This document shows, one piece after another, positions 32,829 to 43,194 of a stretch of 64,000 nucleotides of DNA. The notes beneath the pieces are model-generated. The model was not told where the DNA came from and did not search any database. It saw only the letters and a list, made by a program, of their open reading frames with translations. A program made the translations under genes and the position numbers. Within the stretch, counting starts at the first letter, position 1, and each line of letters begins with the position of its first letter. The stretch is from Gnetum montanum (taxonomy: Eukaryota; Streptophyta; Gnetopsida; Gnetales; Gnetaceae): positions 373,087 through 437,086 of the forward strand of contig MNCI01022067.1 in assembly GCA_015680685.1 (NCBI GenBank). The letters are read 5' to 3'.

Positions 32829-33560
32829 ATGCAAGGTGAAATCCCTACCCAGCTGCAGCAACGTAATGTCACGAGGGCTGTTAACTCTCAACCTACTGTT
32901 GGTTCCAACGACCACATGAAGAAAAGACCTTTCTTTAGAATCAACAGTCCAACCAAGCCCTTGCAATCACAAGCAGCTGATTCCTTAAACACCTCAGTAT
33001 CAATCAAAACTTCAAAGCCCCCTTCAACTCAACCACCGCACTCAATGCATATAGTCATGCTAACACATGTCGTCACCAATTGGATCAAAGCTGGCCATCT
33101 TCCTAGAACATTCTTTGATCCTGGGAGTCCTCTAATATATTTACAAATCGCTAAAAATAAACTGTGCAAGACTCTTTTGGATTCAGGTTTTGATGTCAAC
33201 TTGATTTCTCAAGAAATGTACAAGGCCTAGAACTTGCCTCCATTGAAAAAGAGCAACATCCTTCTAGAGTTGGTCGATCAATCCATCACTGTCCCATTGG
33301 GACTGGTAGAAGACATTAAAACCATTGTTTGTGGGTGGTTGTACCTAGCTCACTTCCTAGTGATTCAGGTAAACAATGGTAAGGGGAACTTTCCAATCAT
33401 AATGGGAAGAACATGGTTAAGCACCATCAATGCATGCCTAGGAATCCATGATCTTTTTCTAGAAATATCAAAAGAAAATACATTCGGAAAGATTGAAAAG
33501 AAGAAAGTTCCATGCATCGCATATAGTAACACAGGGTGTAATTATGTGCAAAGGTTATGA
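32829..33560 (+). pseudogene. Element C aspartic protease relic
   Basis: KTLLDSGFDVNLISQEMY holds an intact Asp-Ser-Gly active site, and PIIMGRTWLSTINACLG is the matching C-terminal segment. A TAG at about 33228 (33228-33230) breaks the frame just after the active site, replacing the Trp codon that element A keeps in YKAWNLPP. It lies in the same frame as gag and RT. Confidence 0.85.
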
Positions 33561-33851
33561 TTTGTGCAAAGTTTAGCATTGCCTACATGCAATCAGTGTG
33601 CACAAGTGATAAACATACAAAGATGCCTGTATGCAGCAGCCACACAACAGAAAAACACCTGGTGGCTGATAGCTGATCAAAAAAGTAGTTCACTCATATG
33701 CATGGAACCAACTAAGGGTTTGACTTGCGCTTACATCGATAGCATAGATGCATTAGAGCAAGTCCATCGCCAACTTCCAAGTCTTAACCTTGAAAATATC
33801 AACTTGGGAAAGTTGGAAATCCCTAACAAATTTAAGTAGAAGCCCCTCGAG

Positions 33852-34740
33852 TTGAAATCATTGCCCACCAGTATGGCATACACGTTTCTTAAAAATGGAA
33901 AACTGGTAATTATCAACGCTAAGCTTGCTCCTCAACAGAAAGAAGAACTGCTGAAGGTAATAAATAAATGGTCGGAAGCCTTCACTTGGTCATATCCCGA
34001 ATTAACTAGAATAGATCCTAGGATATGCCAAAATAGAATTTACACTGACCCCTCCATGAAGCCTCGAAGACAACTGCAGAGGCGATTAAACCCTAAGCTG
34101 AAGCAAGTAGTTAAGGAAGAAATCAAACAGCTTCTCAAGGTTGGGTTCATATACCCCATTGTTGATAGCGAATGGGTTAGCCCTTTAGTTATTGTGCCTA
34201 AAAAGGGAGGCAAATGAAGAGTGTGCATATGGCAACATTCAAAGATCACTTTCCATTGTCATTTGTCGACCAAGTCTTAGACACCATTGCAGAGCATTGC
34301 TATTACAGTTTTCTAGATGGATATAGCGAATATAACCAAATACAAATAGTCCTAGAAGACCAAGCTAAGACTACGTTTGCTAGTCCTTGGGGAACATTCA
34401 CATACAAACAGATGTCGTTTGGCTTGTGCAATGCCCCTGCAACATTTCAACGACTAATTCTAAGCATATTCCAACAGCAGATAGGGAATGGTGTGGAGGT
34501 CTTTACGGATAACTTCTCCACTTATGGAGCAAACTTTGATCAAGCCTTGGACCGATTGGAGCAAGTGTTAAAAAGATGTGTAGAAACCAATTTGAGGCTC
34601 AACTAGCAAAAAAACCATTTGATGGTCCAAGAAGGCATAGTACTAAGGTACAAAATCTCACACACAAAGATAGAGGTAGACCCCGAGAAAATCAAAATTA
34701 TCCAAGGAATTAACTAGAAACTGTCAAAGATATTCGGTCA
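33852..34740 (+). pseudogene. Element C reverse transcriptase relic with deletion and catalytic loss
   Basis: RT motifs WVSPLVIVPKKGGK, TFKDHFPLSFVDQVLDT, YNQIQIVLEDQAKTTF and MSFGLCNAPATFQRLI are present. Near 34227 there is a 19-bp deletion relative to element A, between two ATA triplets. It removes the DFRLLN motif and shifts the frame. The catalytic box reads VFTDNFSTY instead of VFMDDFSTY, so one of the two essential Asp residues is Asn. A TGA stop lies at about 34215. Confidence 0.88.
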
Positions 34741-35480
34741 TTCCTTGGACATACTGGCTACTATAGGAGATTTATTGAGAAATTTTCAAAGGTTGCCAAA
34801 TCATTGGTGGACTTAACGAAAAAGGACGTACCTTTTGAGTGGACCAGGAAATGTGAATTAGCTTTTCAACCTCTAAAATAGAAGCTAGTAGAAACACCCA
34901 TTCTACAAGCTTCTAACTGGTCCAAACCATTCCATATCATGACTAACGTGTCCAACTATGCTTTAGGATTCGTACTTACATAGTTAGATGACCAGAGGCA
35001 TCCTTATTACATCCACTGTGCAAGTAGAAGTATCGTTGGTGCACAACTTAACTACACTACCACAAAGAAAAAATTCATGGCTATAGTGTTTGCAGTAGAA
35101 AACTTTAAACACTATGTATTGGGATATAAAGTATATATACATACAGATCATAGTGCAATAAGGTTCCTCATGAATAAGCCAATGGTAAGCCCTCGTATCA
35201 TACGATGGCTTGTAATCTTACAAGAGTTCGATCTTACGATGATCAATTGTAAAGGCATCGAGAACGTAGTTGCTGATCATTTATCTCAGTTGCAATGGGA
35301 CAACAAAGAGGATGAGTATCCAATTTCTGATCATTTCCCTAATGAATTCCTCTTTGCTGGTGTAGTGAATAATCAATCACCCATAGAGACAAACTGGTAC
35401 AGTAGCATTCTTACCTATCTCCTCACCCAACAAATACCACAAAAGTTAAACCTTAAGAAAAAACAACAATTTCTTCACTG
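34741..35480 (+). pseudogene. Element C RNase H domain relic
   Basis: The segment aligns with element A's RNase H (HTDHSAIRFLMNKPMVSPR, VILQEFDLTMINCKGIENV, VADHLSQLQWDN). The stretch 35077-35481 is open. Upstream it contains stops near 34878 and 34981, and the early Asp-containing motif reads HIMTNVSNYALG, so the first catalytic Asp is Asn. Confidence 0.84.
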
Positions 35481-36743
35481 AGCCAAGTACTTTATGGAAA
35501 TCAATGGCCAACTTTACAAAGTGTGTCCCGATGGCTTGGTTCGATGGTGTGTTCCTGATATAGATCAACTACAAGTTCTCCAAGACGCTCATGAGGGTTC
35601 TTATGGGGGTCATTACACTGGGAGATGAACATCCATCAAGATCCTGCTTGCAGGATATTATTGGCCTACATTATTTCGGGACGTCCATTGTTTCGTCCAA
35701 TCTTTTGAGCGCTGTCAACATGATGGGGAAATGACTACTAAAATGGAGGATCCGCAACAATGGATTCAACCATTAGAACCCTTCGACATTTGGGAAATTG
35801 ATTTTATGGTGCCGATTACACCAATGTCCAATGCAAAAGCTTATATTACTGTTGTTGTTGATTACCTAACAAAATGGGCCAAAGCAGCTGCTATTAAAGA
35901 TTGTACATCATCTACAGCTACACGATTTGTTCAACAACAAATCATAAATAGGTTTGGTGTGCCGCGTGCATTTATTTCAGATAATGGTACACACTTCACA
36001 CGTGCAACTTTTCGAAAATTAATGCAATGCTTAGGGTTTAAGCATAAATTGATTACATCATACCACCCCCAAGCAAACGGTCAAGCAAAAGTCACCAACA
36101 GGAAGATTATGAAGATATTGACAAGAACCATTAGCAAGTTTAGGCAAGACTGGAGCACTAAACTGAACAATGCTCTTTGGGCATACTACTCCACATGGAA
36201 ACTCCCTACAGGCTACTCTCCCTATGAGTTAGTGTACAGTAAATTACCAACGCTTCCCATTCAAACTGAGCTCCATAACTAGCCACGGCATGTAACCTCA
36301 ACCTTGACATTGATCTAGCACAGAAACAATGGTTAGTAACCCTCAACTTGCTAAATGAAAGCCGATTAGATACCCTGTCATCTAATGAATTGCACAAGGC
36401 CTTCAATAAACAACATCATAACCTAAGAATTAGGAAAGTTAAATATCAGCTAGGAGATAAGGTTCTCTACTGGAATTCCACACATGTGCCACAATGTACT
36501 AAATTTCAAACACTGTGGGAAGGACCTTATATTATTTATGCAACGTTTCCTTCAAGGGCCATGACAATATACAAACTTGAGAGCTCGGATAAAAAAATTT
36601 TGGTCAACATGCAACAAACCAAACCTTTCCATGAGCTTAGGACAGTCAGTACACATGCTACCTCTATTGATGGACAACCTTACTCACTATTTCGGATCTC
36701 CTCCTTCCAACTTAGTCATGGGGAAGATGATCACCTATGCTAA
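35481..36743 (+). pseudogene. Element C integrase relic (catalytic Glu replaced by Lys)
   Basis: The N-terminal finger is damaged: HEGSYGGHYTGR is followed by SFERCQ, so one Cys is Phe. The open stretch 35731-36282 encodes the core with WEIDFMVPITPMSN, ISDNGTHFTRATF and HPQANGQAKVTNRKI. The last should carry the third acidic residue but has Lys (AAA, 36088-36090), the same change as in element A. The C-terminal domain (QLGDKVLYWNSTHVPQ, LWEGPYIIYATFPSRAM) lies in another frame at 36348-36743. Confidence 0.87.
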
Positions 36744-38244
36744 CCGTCCTAGGCCTTCAATTCTTTTTAAATTTTTGTTTTACACATTTTTGTTTCACAT
36801 TTTTTGTTTTACACATTTTTTCAACTTTTCTTATTTTTGTTTTACACTATCGTTCATATTTTTACTATTTCTTTGTTTACTTATTTCTTTTATTCATCAT
36901 CCAATAAGTGCTCATGATGGTGGATTGAATTGTATCATATTGATTGCTAATGTTTGGTTTTTACCTTTGAATTATGATGCTGATATTAAGGTATGGTTCT
37001 TTTGGTAAAATAGGTAATGAGTCCACGCAGTCCACTCATCCATACAACTCTATGGTCTCCTTTGGCTTGGACCTATACAATCCTCTTTTTCTAAGTAAAC
37101 TTTTAATGAATTAGTGGCTGGGTACTTTTCAAACCAAGGAAAGACTCAAAGGATGAAAAGGGTGTGACTTCAAGGGGATTCAATGCATTTGTGTTGACCA
37201 TTCTCTTGGGTGTTTAAATGCTTTTTCTTTGGTTTTCCGCCATTCTAACATTGTTCAAAAATCGGGAAGCTGAGTGAATAAAAACAAGTCTTTGTGTGGT
37301 GTGGTTCTCACACAAAAAAAAAAAGCAACAACAACAACAAAAAAAGGGTGTGAGAATTCAAAGCACACTCCTTAGACATAATAAAGCAATATGGGCTACA
37401 AACACTGGTTATGGAACTGGAAAGACATGTTACCCATGTCTGAAGGTTCCCACTAACTAAGGCCCTTTCTCGCTTTTTGCTTCTCCATCTCGCTCTCCTC
37501 AGAATGGTGGTGACTTTTTGTAAAAGCATTCTTGTTGCTTCAAGTGGATGAATCGGTCAAGTGTGTTAATGCGAGGTCACTAGATGTGGTTTGTTTGAGT
37601 CTGGATTTGCAATGAGTTCTACTCAGTCACATTAACCATGAAATACACAAGGGACTTTACACAACCTTGTTCTTGAGATTCTATTCCATTCTCTCCTCTC
37701 CATCTTTCTTCTCATTTTTCCACCTCATTGTCAATTTTATCATTAGTCTGTTTTTGGGTTGATGCATTGTTTTCTTTAGTGAATTCTTGTGGGTAAGTTT
37801 TTAACTCTTGCTTCCAAATGACATTCCTAAAGCCTACAGACTCTTTGATTTGTGGATTTGTCAGGGCATAAAAGACATGAGCCTGCTTTGGGGAGGACCC
37901 ACTAGCATTCCTTTTTGGTGCAATTGTTAACTTCTTGTCCTTAAACATTTCCTGCAATCAATCATTTCTTGTTTCACCCCCATCCATGACATCCATTTTA
38001 TTGGCATTGCCATTGTTATTTTTTCCCATCTTCCTTGTTCCTCATATTTTTCCATCTTATAGCTACCAGAGGTTGACTCTTACTTGTGGGGGCCCCAGCA
38101 CAAATTTTACAATTTTTTCCATTTTACTAATTACCTAACCCCTACACCTTGGGTAGTTGCCAGTGATAATCCTCCAAACCAGTTTCTACCATAACCACAA
38201 CTCAACCAATGCACTTCATATCGAGGCAAGATATCAACTATAGT
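36744..38244 (+). other. Element C long non-coding 3' region
   Basis: About 1.5 kb without a supported protein. It is collinear with the corresponding part of element A (6726-8590). It includes T-rich runs at about 36770-36895 and an A/C-rich run near 37313-37345. Confidence 0.7.
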
Positions 38245-38245
38245 C

Positions 38246-38253
38246 GTGGGGGT
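38246..38253 (+). other. Polypurine-tract-like site of element C
   Basis: GTGGGGGT precedes the TGATGAGAGC start of the 3' LTR, as in elements A and B. Confidence 0.65.
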
Positions 38254-38254
38254 A

Positions 38255-38755
38255 TGATGAGAGCGGTTACTCTAATAGTTTATTCTAATTATTAGAGCGG
38301 TTATTATTGGAGCGGTTACTCTAATAATTAGAGTAGTTATTATTGAAGTGATTGCTCTAATTATTAGAGCAGTTATTATTGGAGCGGTTACTCTAATAAT
38401 TAGAGTGGTTATTATTATAGTGATTACTCTAATTATTAGAGCAATTATTATTGGAATGGTTACTCTAATAATTAGAGTGGTTATTATTAGAGCAATTATT
38501 ATTAAAGTGGTTCCTCTAATTATTAGAGTAGTTATTATTAGAGCAGTTATTCTAATTATTAAAGCAGTTACTCTAATTATTAAAGTAGTTGCTCCCAAGT
38601 CTATAAATACAGTGCCCAGGCGCACAATTGGAAAAGAAGTCTTTTAGCAATCAAGTAGCAAAACTCTTGTAATCTGAAAGTTAGAGTATTTTCCAAGTGC
38701 CCGCAGTAGGAGGTCGAAGTGTGGACGGATCTTTATGCGAGCATTGTGTACCTAA
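38255..38755 (+). repeat. Element C 3' LTR, left part, broken by MYB sequence
   Basis: It runs from TGATGAGAGC through the AATTATTA array and TATAAATA (about 38602) to GCATTGTGTACCTAA. There the other LTR copies continue GCACACC but this one switches to MYB sequence at about 38756. This is a duplication breakpoint within the LTR. Confidence 0.9.
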
Positions 38756-38771
38756 CCACGGTGTCGGCAGA

Positions 38772-40217
38772 ATGGTGCCAGCACTGAGCGGCCCTATGCA
38801 GGGTTTCAGGAGCAGTGGAGGCCTCTCCAGAGCTCTTCATTCCAATAACCAAATCCACCTTGTTGCTACTGGTGCTGCTACTCCTCCCATTCATGCTTCA
38901 AAGCTCTTGGATTATCAACTGCAGCTTAACCAGCAACAGCAGCAGCAGGAGCCTCACCCTCACATGAACTCTCACAACCTGCTCTTTCCTCAACAACTTC
39001 CATTCCTACAAACAAAAACTACAGTCTAAGCAGCCGAGGAGTTGTGCCGCATTACCAGCTCCACCATTGCTTCTACCATGAGAGGGGTCACAAAGACTAA
39101 CAACAACTACTCCTGCACATCAAGAAGCAGTAGATCCCTAGAGGCAGTAAAACACAAAGCCTCCACAACAGGCCATCTCAAGAAAGCCAACATCATCAAG
39201 GGCCATTGGACAAAGGAAGAGGATAGGTATATATCGTGTGGAAAACAAGAACCTTATTGCTTCTAGGTTTTCTAGCCTTTTACGTTGTGAGTTTTGAGAT
39301 TTCATGTTATTGGAAGAATCACACTTAATGTCTTTCAAAGAAAGGGTGCCCAATTCCAAACTTACATAGAAGGATAAAAATTATCTTAGGATTTGTTTGG
39401 TTGTTGCAATGTATGGACAGGCTCTTGTTAAGACTGGTGCAGGAACATGGAGTTAAAAAATGGGCACACATTGCTTGGATGCTTCCAAACCGATTGGGGA
39501 AGCAATGCAGAGACAGATGGAATAATCACCTACGACTGGACATTATGGTTTTTAGTTACATTCTGTTTTATTTCTTTCTTGCAGAACAAAGAATTTACTT
39601 TGATGTTCGTCACTTGGTCTGGATCATGGATCATTGATATTTCTTAACGCATGCAGAAGGACATTTGGACAGAGGAGGAGGAGAAAATGTTGGTGCAGGC
39701 CCACATTGATCTAGGCAACAGCTGGACCGAGATTGCTAAGTGGCTGCCAGGAAGAACTGAAAATGCAATCAAGGACTACTGGTATTCTATTAAGCGAAGA
39801 CACAAAACCAGCACAAGGTCAAGAAGAAACCTCGACCCCTTCTCCTTCTCCTCCTCCTCCTCCTCAAATACCTATAGAAGTTCAATCCTTCAGAACTACA
39901 TTAGAAGTCTCGTGGATAACAACAACCAGAACCTCCAAAAACAGCAACCCATTCCATCTTCATCATTTTGCACTCTTCCCTCTTCTGCAGACAAACTTCA
40001 AAATGCTGCATTTCAACAGCATCAGTCCAACGTTGAAGTGGGAGAAAAATTAGCCGATCCTACAACCTTTATGCACACATATGATAAAATAGATTTGGAT
40101 ATAATGGAAATGTTGTATGGATGCCCAACCCCTCAAAGTTCTCTCTCCTTCGACATCTTCAACTTTGATACCGAGTTTGATAAAGATGTAACCAAAACCT
40201 TGCCCAAAATTGAATAG
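38772..40217 (+). pseudogene. R2R3-MYB transcription factor gene copy 3, repeats intact but premature stop in exon 1
   Basis: ATG at 38772 (MVPALSGPMQG) opens a Gln/Pro/His-rich N-terminus that meets an in-frame TAA at 39027. A later ATG at 39078 could still give 278 residues. Exons are 38772-39226 (GT donor), 39421-39547 and 39657-40217 (AG acceptors), with matching phases. R2 runs KGHWTKEEDRLLLRLV to KQCRDRWNNHLRLDI. R3 runs KDIWTEEEEKMLVQAH to TENAIKDYWYSIKRR. All six spacing Trp residues are present. The sequence type (GKQCRDRW, TEIAK, TEN-x-IK) fits the MYB98/MYB64/MYB119-like class, known for reproductive roles; that placement is tentative. LTR sequence lies directly upstream, so its own promoter is gone. 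Probably a pseudogene. Confidence 0.82.
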
Positions 40218-41597
40218 TCAACCATACAATAGATCTGGGCAATGGACCTCCACTATCTTAACTAATTAATAGCCTATGAAACCCTCCATATAGAAATAAA
40301 AAGAAGAATCAACAGGCAAGAAATTCATTGTGTCCTATGTTGTATTAAGAAAAGTTATGAGACATACAAAAGAATAATCCTATAGTATTTTATTGCTCAA
40401 GCAATTCCTTCAGCTGAAATTGTAATATTGTTCACTACCACAGAAGAATAAATCACACAAATTATTGACCAAAATTTTGAATAAGGAAGGAAGACTTAAA
40501 ATTTCTAGAAGAAGCGTTATTCACATCCACAAAAATCAAGTTTGTCTAAAACTATGAAAATTCAGAATTTTAAGCAAGGAGATTTTATTACATCCTAACA
40601 AACCCATTGGATCTTTTGGTATACATAACATGAAATTCAAACATATTTTCAATATAATGTGTTGAAGTAATGAGTTTTGAAAAATTCAAAAGTAACTTAG
40701 GATCAATCTTCCACTTGTTACATAATTTAAAAAATCATGTTTCTTATTCTCAATTTAAGGAATCATAACTAGATGACTATATGTACCCTCAACAAAAAAC
40801 TTAAGTAGAAATTTATAATTCAACATTACTTGTAGAAATTAAATCCATAACTTGCAGCTTTCAAATTAAGAATCTTACCACTAGGATTACACCATAATTT
40901 GACTACTTTTCACAATTTGAAGTTTTGGCATAGGATTTTATGTCATCTCTTTGTTTCAACTTTAAAATAATGAGAACTTTTCCTTACTCTCACAATTTGC
41001 ATCTTTAACAAAAGAGATATAAATGCTATTAGGTAGAGTGCTACTACTACATCAAGATTAGCCCTTGTCTTTTTCTAGGAAAATCTTTTTGTTTTTACTA
41101 GCACCCTATCACAATTTCTATAAACATTATTGTGGTATTAATAACTTTGCCAAAGCTAGTCCCAAACTAAAATGAAAAAGGAGAGTTAGTTTTAGGTTGG
41201 TAATTGGCTGTAAAATCATGTCAAATTTCATGGATGAGTTTTTTTCAAATATTGTAAATGCTATGGTATTTTCCCAATGTGATGCATAGTAATCACAAGG
41301 CCTGCTTGTTGTAGGAGAATGAGCAAGGGTCTACTAAGGCATCCTCCAAAAACAATGTGCAATGTTAATGTCTACTAACAAAAGTTTTGGATGGCCACCT
41401 AGAACATTCACACTCGACATCACTCTTCCAAGAAAGCCCCCAAAAGTAAGACCAAAAAAACACATCAGAAAAAATAATTGAAGACAATTTAAACACACTG
41501 CAAATAAACAAAGATCTAGTCCTTCATAGAAGTGAATGGTGAAAGAAAATTCATGTAGTTGACTTCATTTTGTTGCAACAAGGCTAAGATGCTAATA
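40218..41597 (+). repeat. Second copy of MYB 3' flank and spacer
   Basis: It is collinear with 27933-29261 and nearly identical over its last 450 bases. It includes the minus-strand SINE-like segment at about 40806-40893 and ends in GCTAATAATGAC before an LTR copy. Confidence 0.93.
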
Positions 41598-41602
41598 ATG
41601 AC

Positions 41603-42084
41603 TTATGAGAGCAGTTACTCTAGCAGTTTATTCTAATTATTAGAGTGGTTATTATTGGAGAAATTACTCTAATAATTAGAGCGGTTATTATTGAAGTCAT
41701 TACTCTAATTATTAGAGCAGTTATTATTGGAGTAGTTACTCTAATAATTAGAGTGGTTATTATTGAAGTGATTACTCTAATTATTAGAGCGATTATTATT
41801 GGAGTGGTTACTCTAATAATTAGAGTGGTTATTATTAGAGCAGTTTTTATTAGAGTGGTTCCTCTAATTATTAGAGCAGATATTATTAAAGCAGTTATTC
41901 TAATTATTAGAGCGATTACTCTAATTATTAGAGTAGTTGCTCCCAAGTCTATAAATACAGTGCCTAGGTGCACAATTGAAAAAGAAGTCTTTTAGCAGTC
42001 AAGTAGCAAAACTCTTGTAATCTAAAAGTTAGAGTATTTTCCAAGTGCCCGTAGCAAGATGTCGAAGTGTGAACGGATCTTTAT
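41603..42084 (+). repeat. Partial LTR copy (left part) after ATGAC at 41598-41602
   Basis: It matches 29267-29755, including the same unusual TTATGAGAGC start, and stops at GGATCTTTATT. There sequence jumps to the flank phrase GCAACAAAGCTAAAATGC. The junction shares only two or three bases. Confidence 0.9.
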
Positions 42085-42113
42085 TGCAACAAAGCTAAAA
42101 TGCTAATAATGAC

Positions 42114-43189
42114 TGATTAGAGCAGTTACTCTAACAATTTATTTTAATTATTAGAGTGGTTATTATTGGAGTGATTACTCTAATTATTAGAGCAATTATT
42201 ATTGGAGCAGTTACTCTAATAATTAGAGTGGCTATTATTGAAATGATTACTCTAATTATTAGAGTGGTTATTATTGAAGTGGTTACTCTAATAATTAAAG
42301 TGGTTATTATTAAAGCCGTTATTATTAGAGTGGTTCCTCTAATTATTAGAGCAGTTATTGTTAAAGTAGTTATTCTAATTATTAGAGCGATTACTGTAAT
42401 TATTAGAGTAGTTGCTCCCAAGTCTATAAATACAATGCCCAAGCGCACAATTGGAAAAGAAGTTTTTTAGCAGTCAAGTAGCAAAACTCTTATAGTTTGA
42501 AAGTTAGAGTATTTTTCAAGTCCCCGCAGTAGGAGGTCGAAGTGTGGGTGGATCTTTATTCGAGCATTGTGTACCTGAGCACACCTTGTGTACGGTAATA
42601 AAGACGAGCTCTTTGATTCATCCTTGCAGCACTTGAGATTTGTTTTCTTACACATTTCTTTTATTTTATTTTCTTATGCATTTATTTTATTTTATTTTAT
42701 TTTATGCACTTTACATTTCTGTTATTAGCATAGCAATTCATTTTGACCAATTCAACAAATCATTAAATTACACTCAGTATGATCACTTCGAACATGTGTG
42801 TAACACTTAGTAACCTAGTAACAATTAACATTTAGTAATCTCAATAGTGTTGCACTGGTTTAGGATGTGTACGGCAAGTGAGAACAAATACTAGTGTTTG
42901 GATTAGTTAAAGCCTAGTTAATCAATAGTTAAGTTAAATTAGTCACTTAGTTATCTCTCTCCTCCCTTATTAGTAGTAGGACATAAAAACATAAAGGCTA
43001 TAAAAATCATATGCCTCAAGCTTACTTAACCATACAATCGTGACATATAGGTAAGCTTGGGAAGACAATAATCAACCAACCCATCCTTGTTCCACAAAGG
43101 CGCATAGGCACTTAGTGCTTGGAATTCGATCAAATCGTGAAACGCTCGTATTCGTATGGTTGAGCGTAGAGGTACCTCACTACTCATCA
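42114..43189 (+). repeat. Full-length LTR (1076 bp) with ATGAC on both sides
   Basis: It starts TGATTAGAGC after ATGAC (42109-42113) and ends CTCATCA before ATGAC (43190-43194). It holds the AATTATTA array, a TATAAATA at about 42425, an AATAAA at about 42598 and a (TTTTA)n run near 42660-42705. Taken alone it looks like a solo LTR. In context it is the distal LTR of the duplicated locus. Confidence 0.9.
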
Positions 43190-43194
43190 ATGAC

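Larger units (their letters stand above)
29267..43189 (+). mobile_element. Element C: Ty3/gypsy (Athila/Tat-like) retrotransposon with 3' LTR split by a MYB-containing duplication
   Basis: LTR (29267-30382), tRNA-Asp-type primer site, gag, protease, RT, RNase H, integrase, non-coding 3' region, purine tract and 3' LTR start (38255) follow each other as in element A. After about 500 bp, at about 38756, the 3' LTR gives way to MYB sequence, then MYB flank, ATGAC and a second partial LTR (41603-42084). Flank, ATGAC and a full-length LTR (42114-43189) come next, followed by ATGAC. The interval is best read as one insertion copied by tandem duplication of the locus. Coding parts carry stops, frameshifts and damaged catalytic residues, so the element is dead. 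Confidence 0.88.

Noticed and set aside
38697-39029. Upstream extension of the MYB frame to ATG 38697
   Set aside because: The first 25 codons are LTR sequence shared with other copies; MYB sequence starts only at about 38757.
42114-43189. Independent solo LTR insertion
   Set aside because: The bases before it are the same flank as before 29267 and 41603, so it is a copy of one locus rather than a new insertion.
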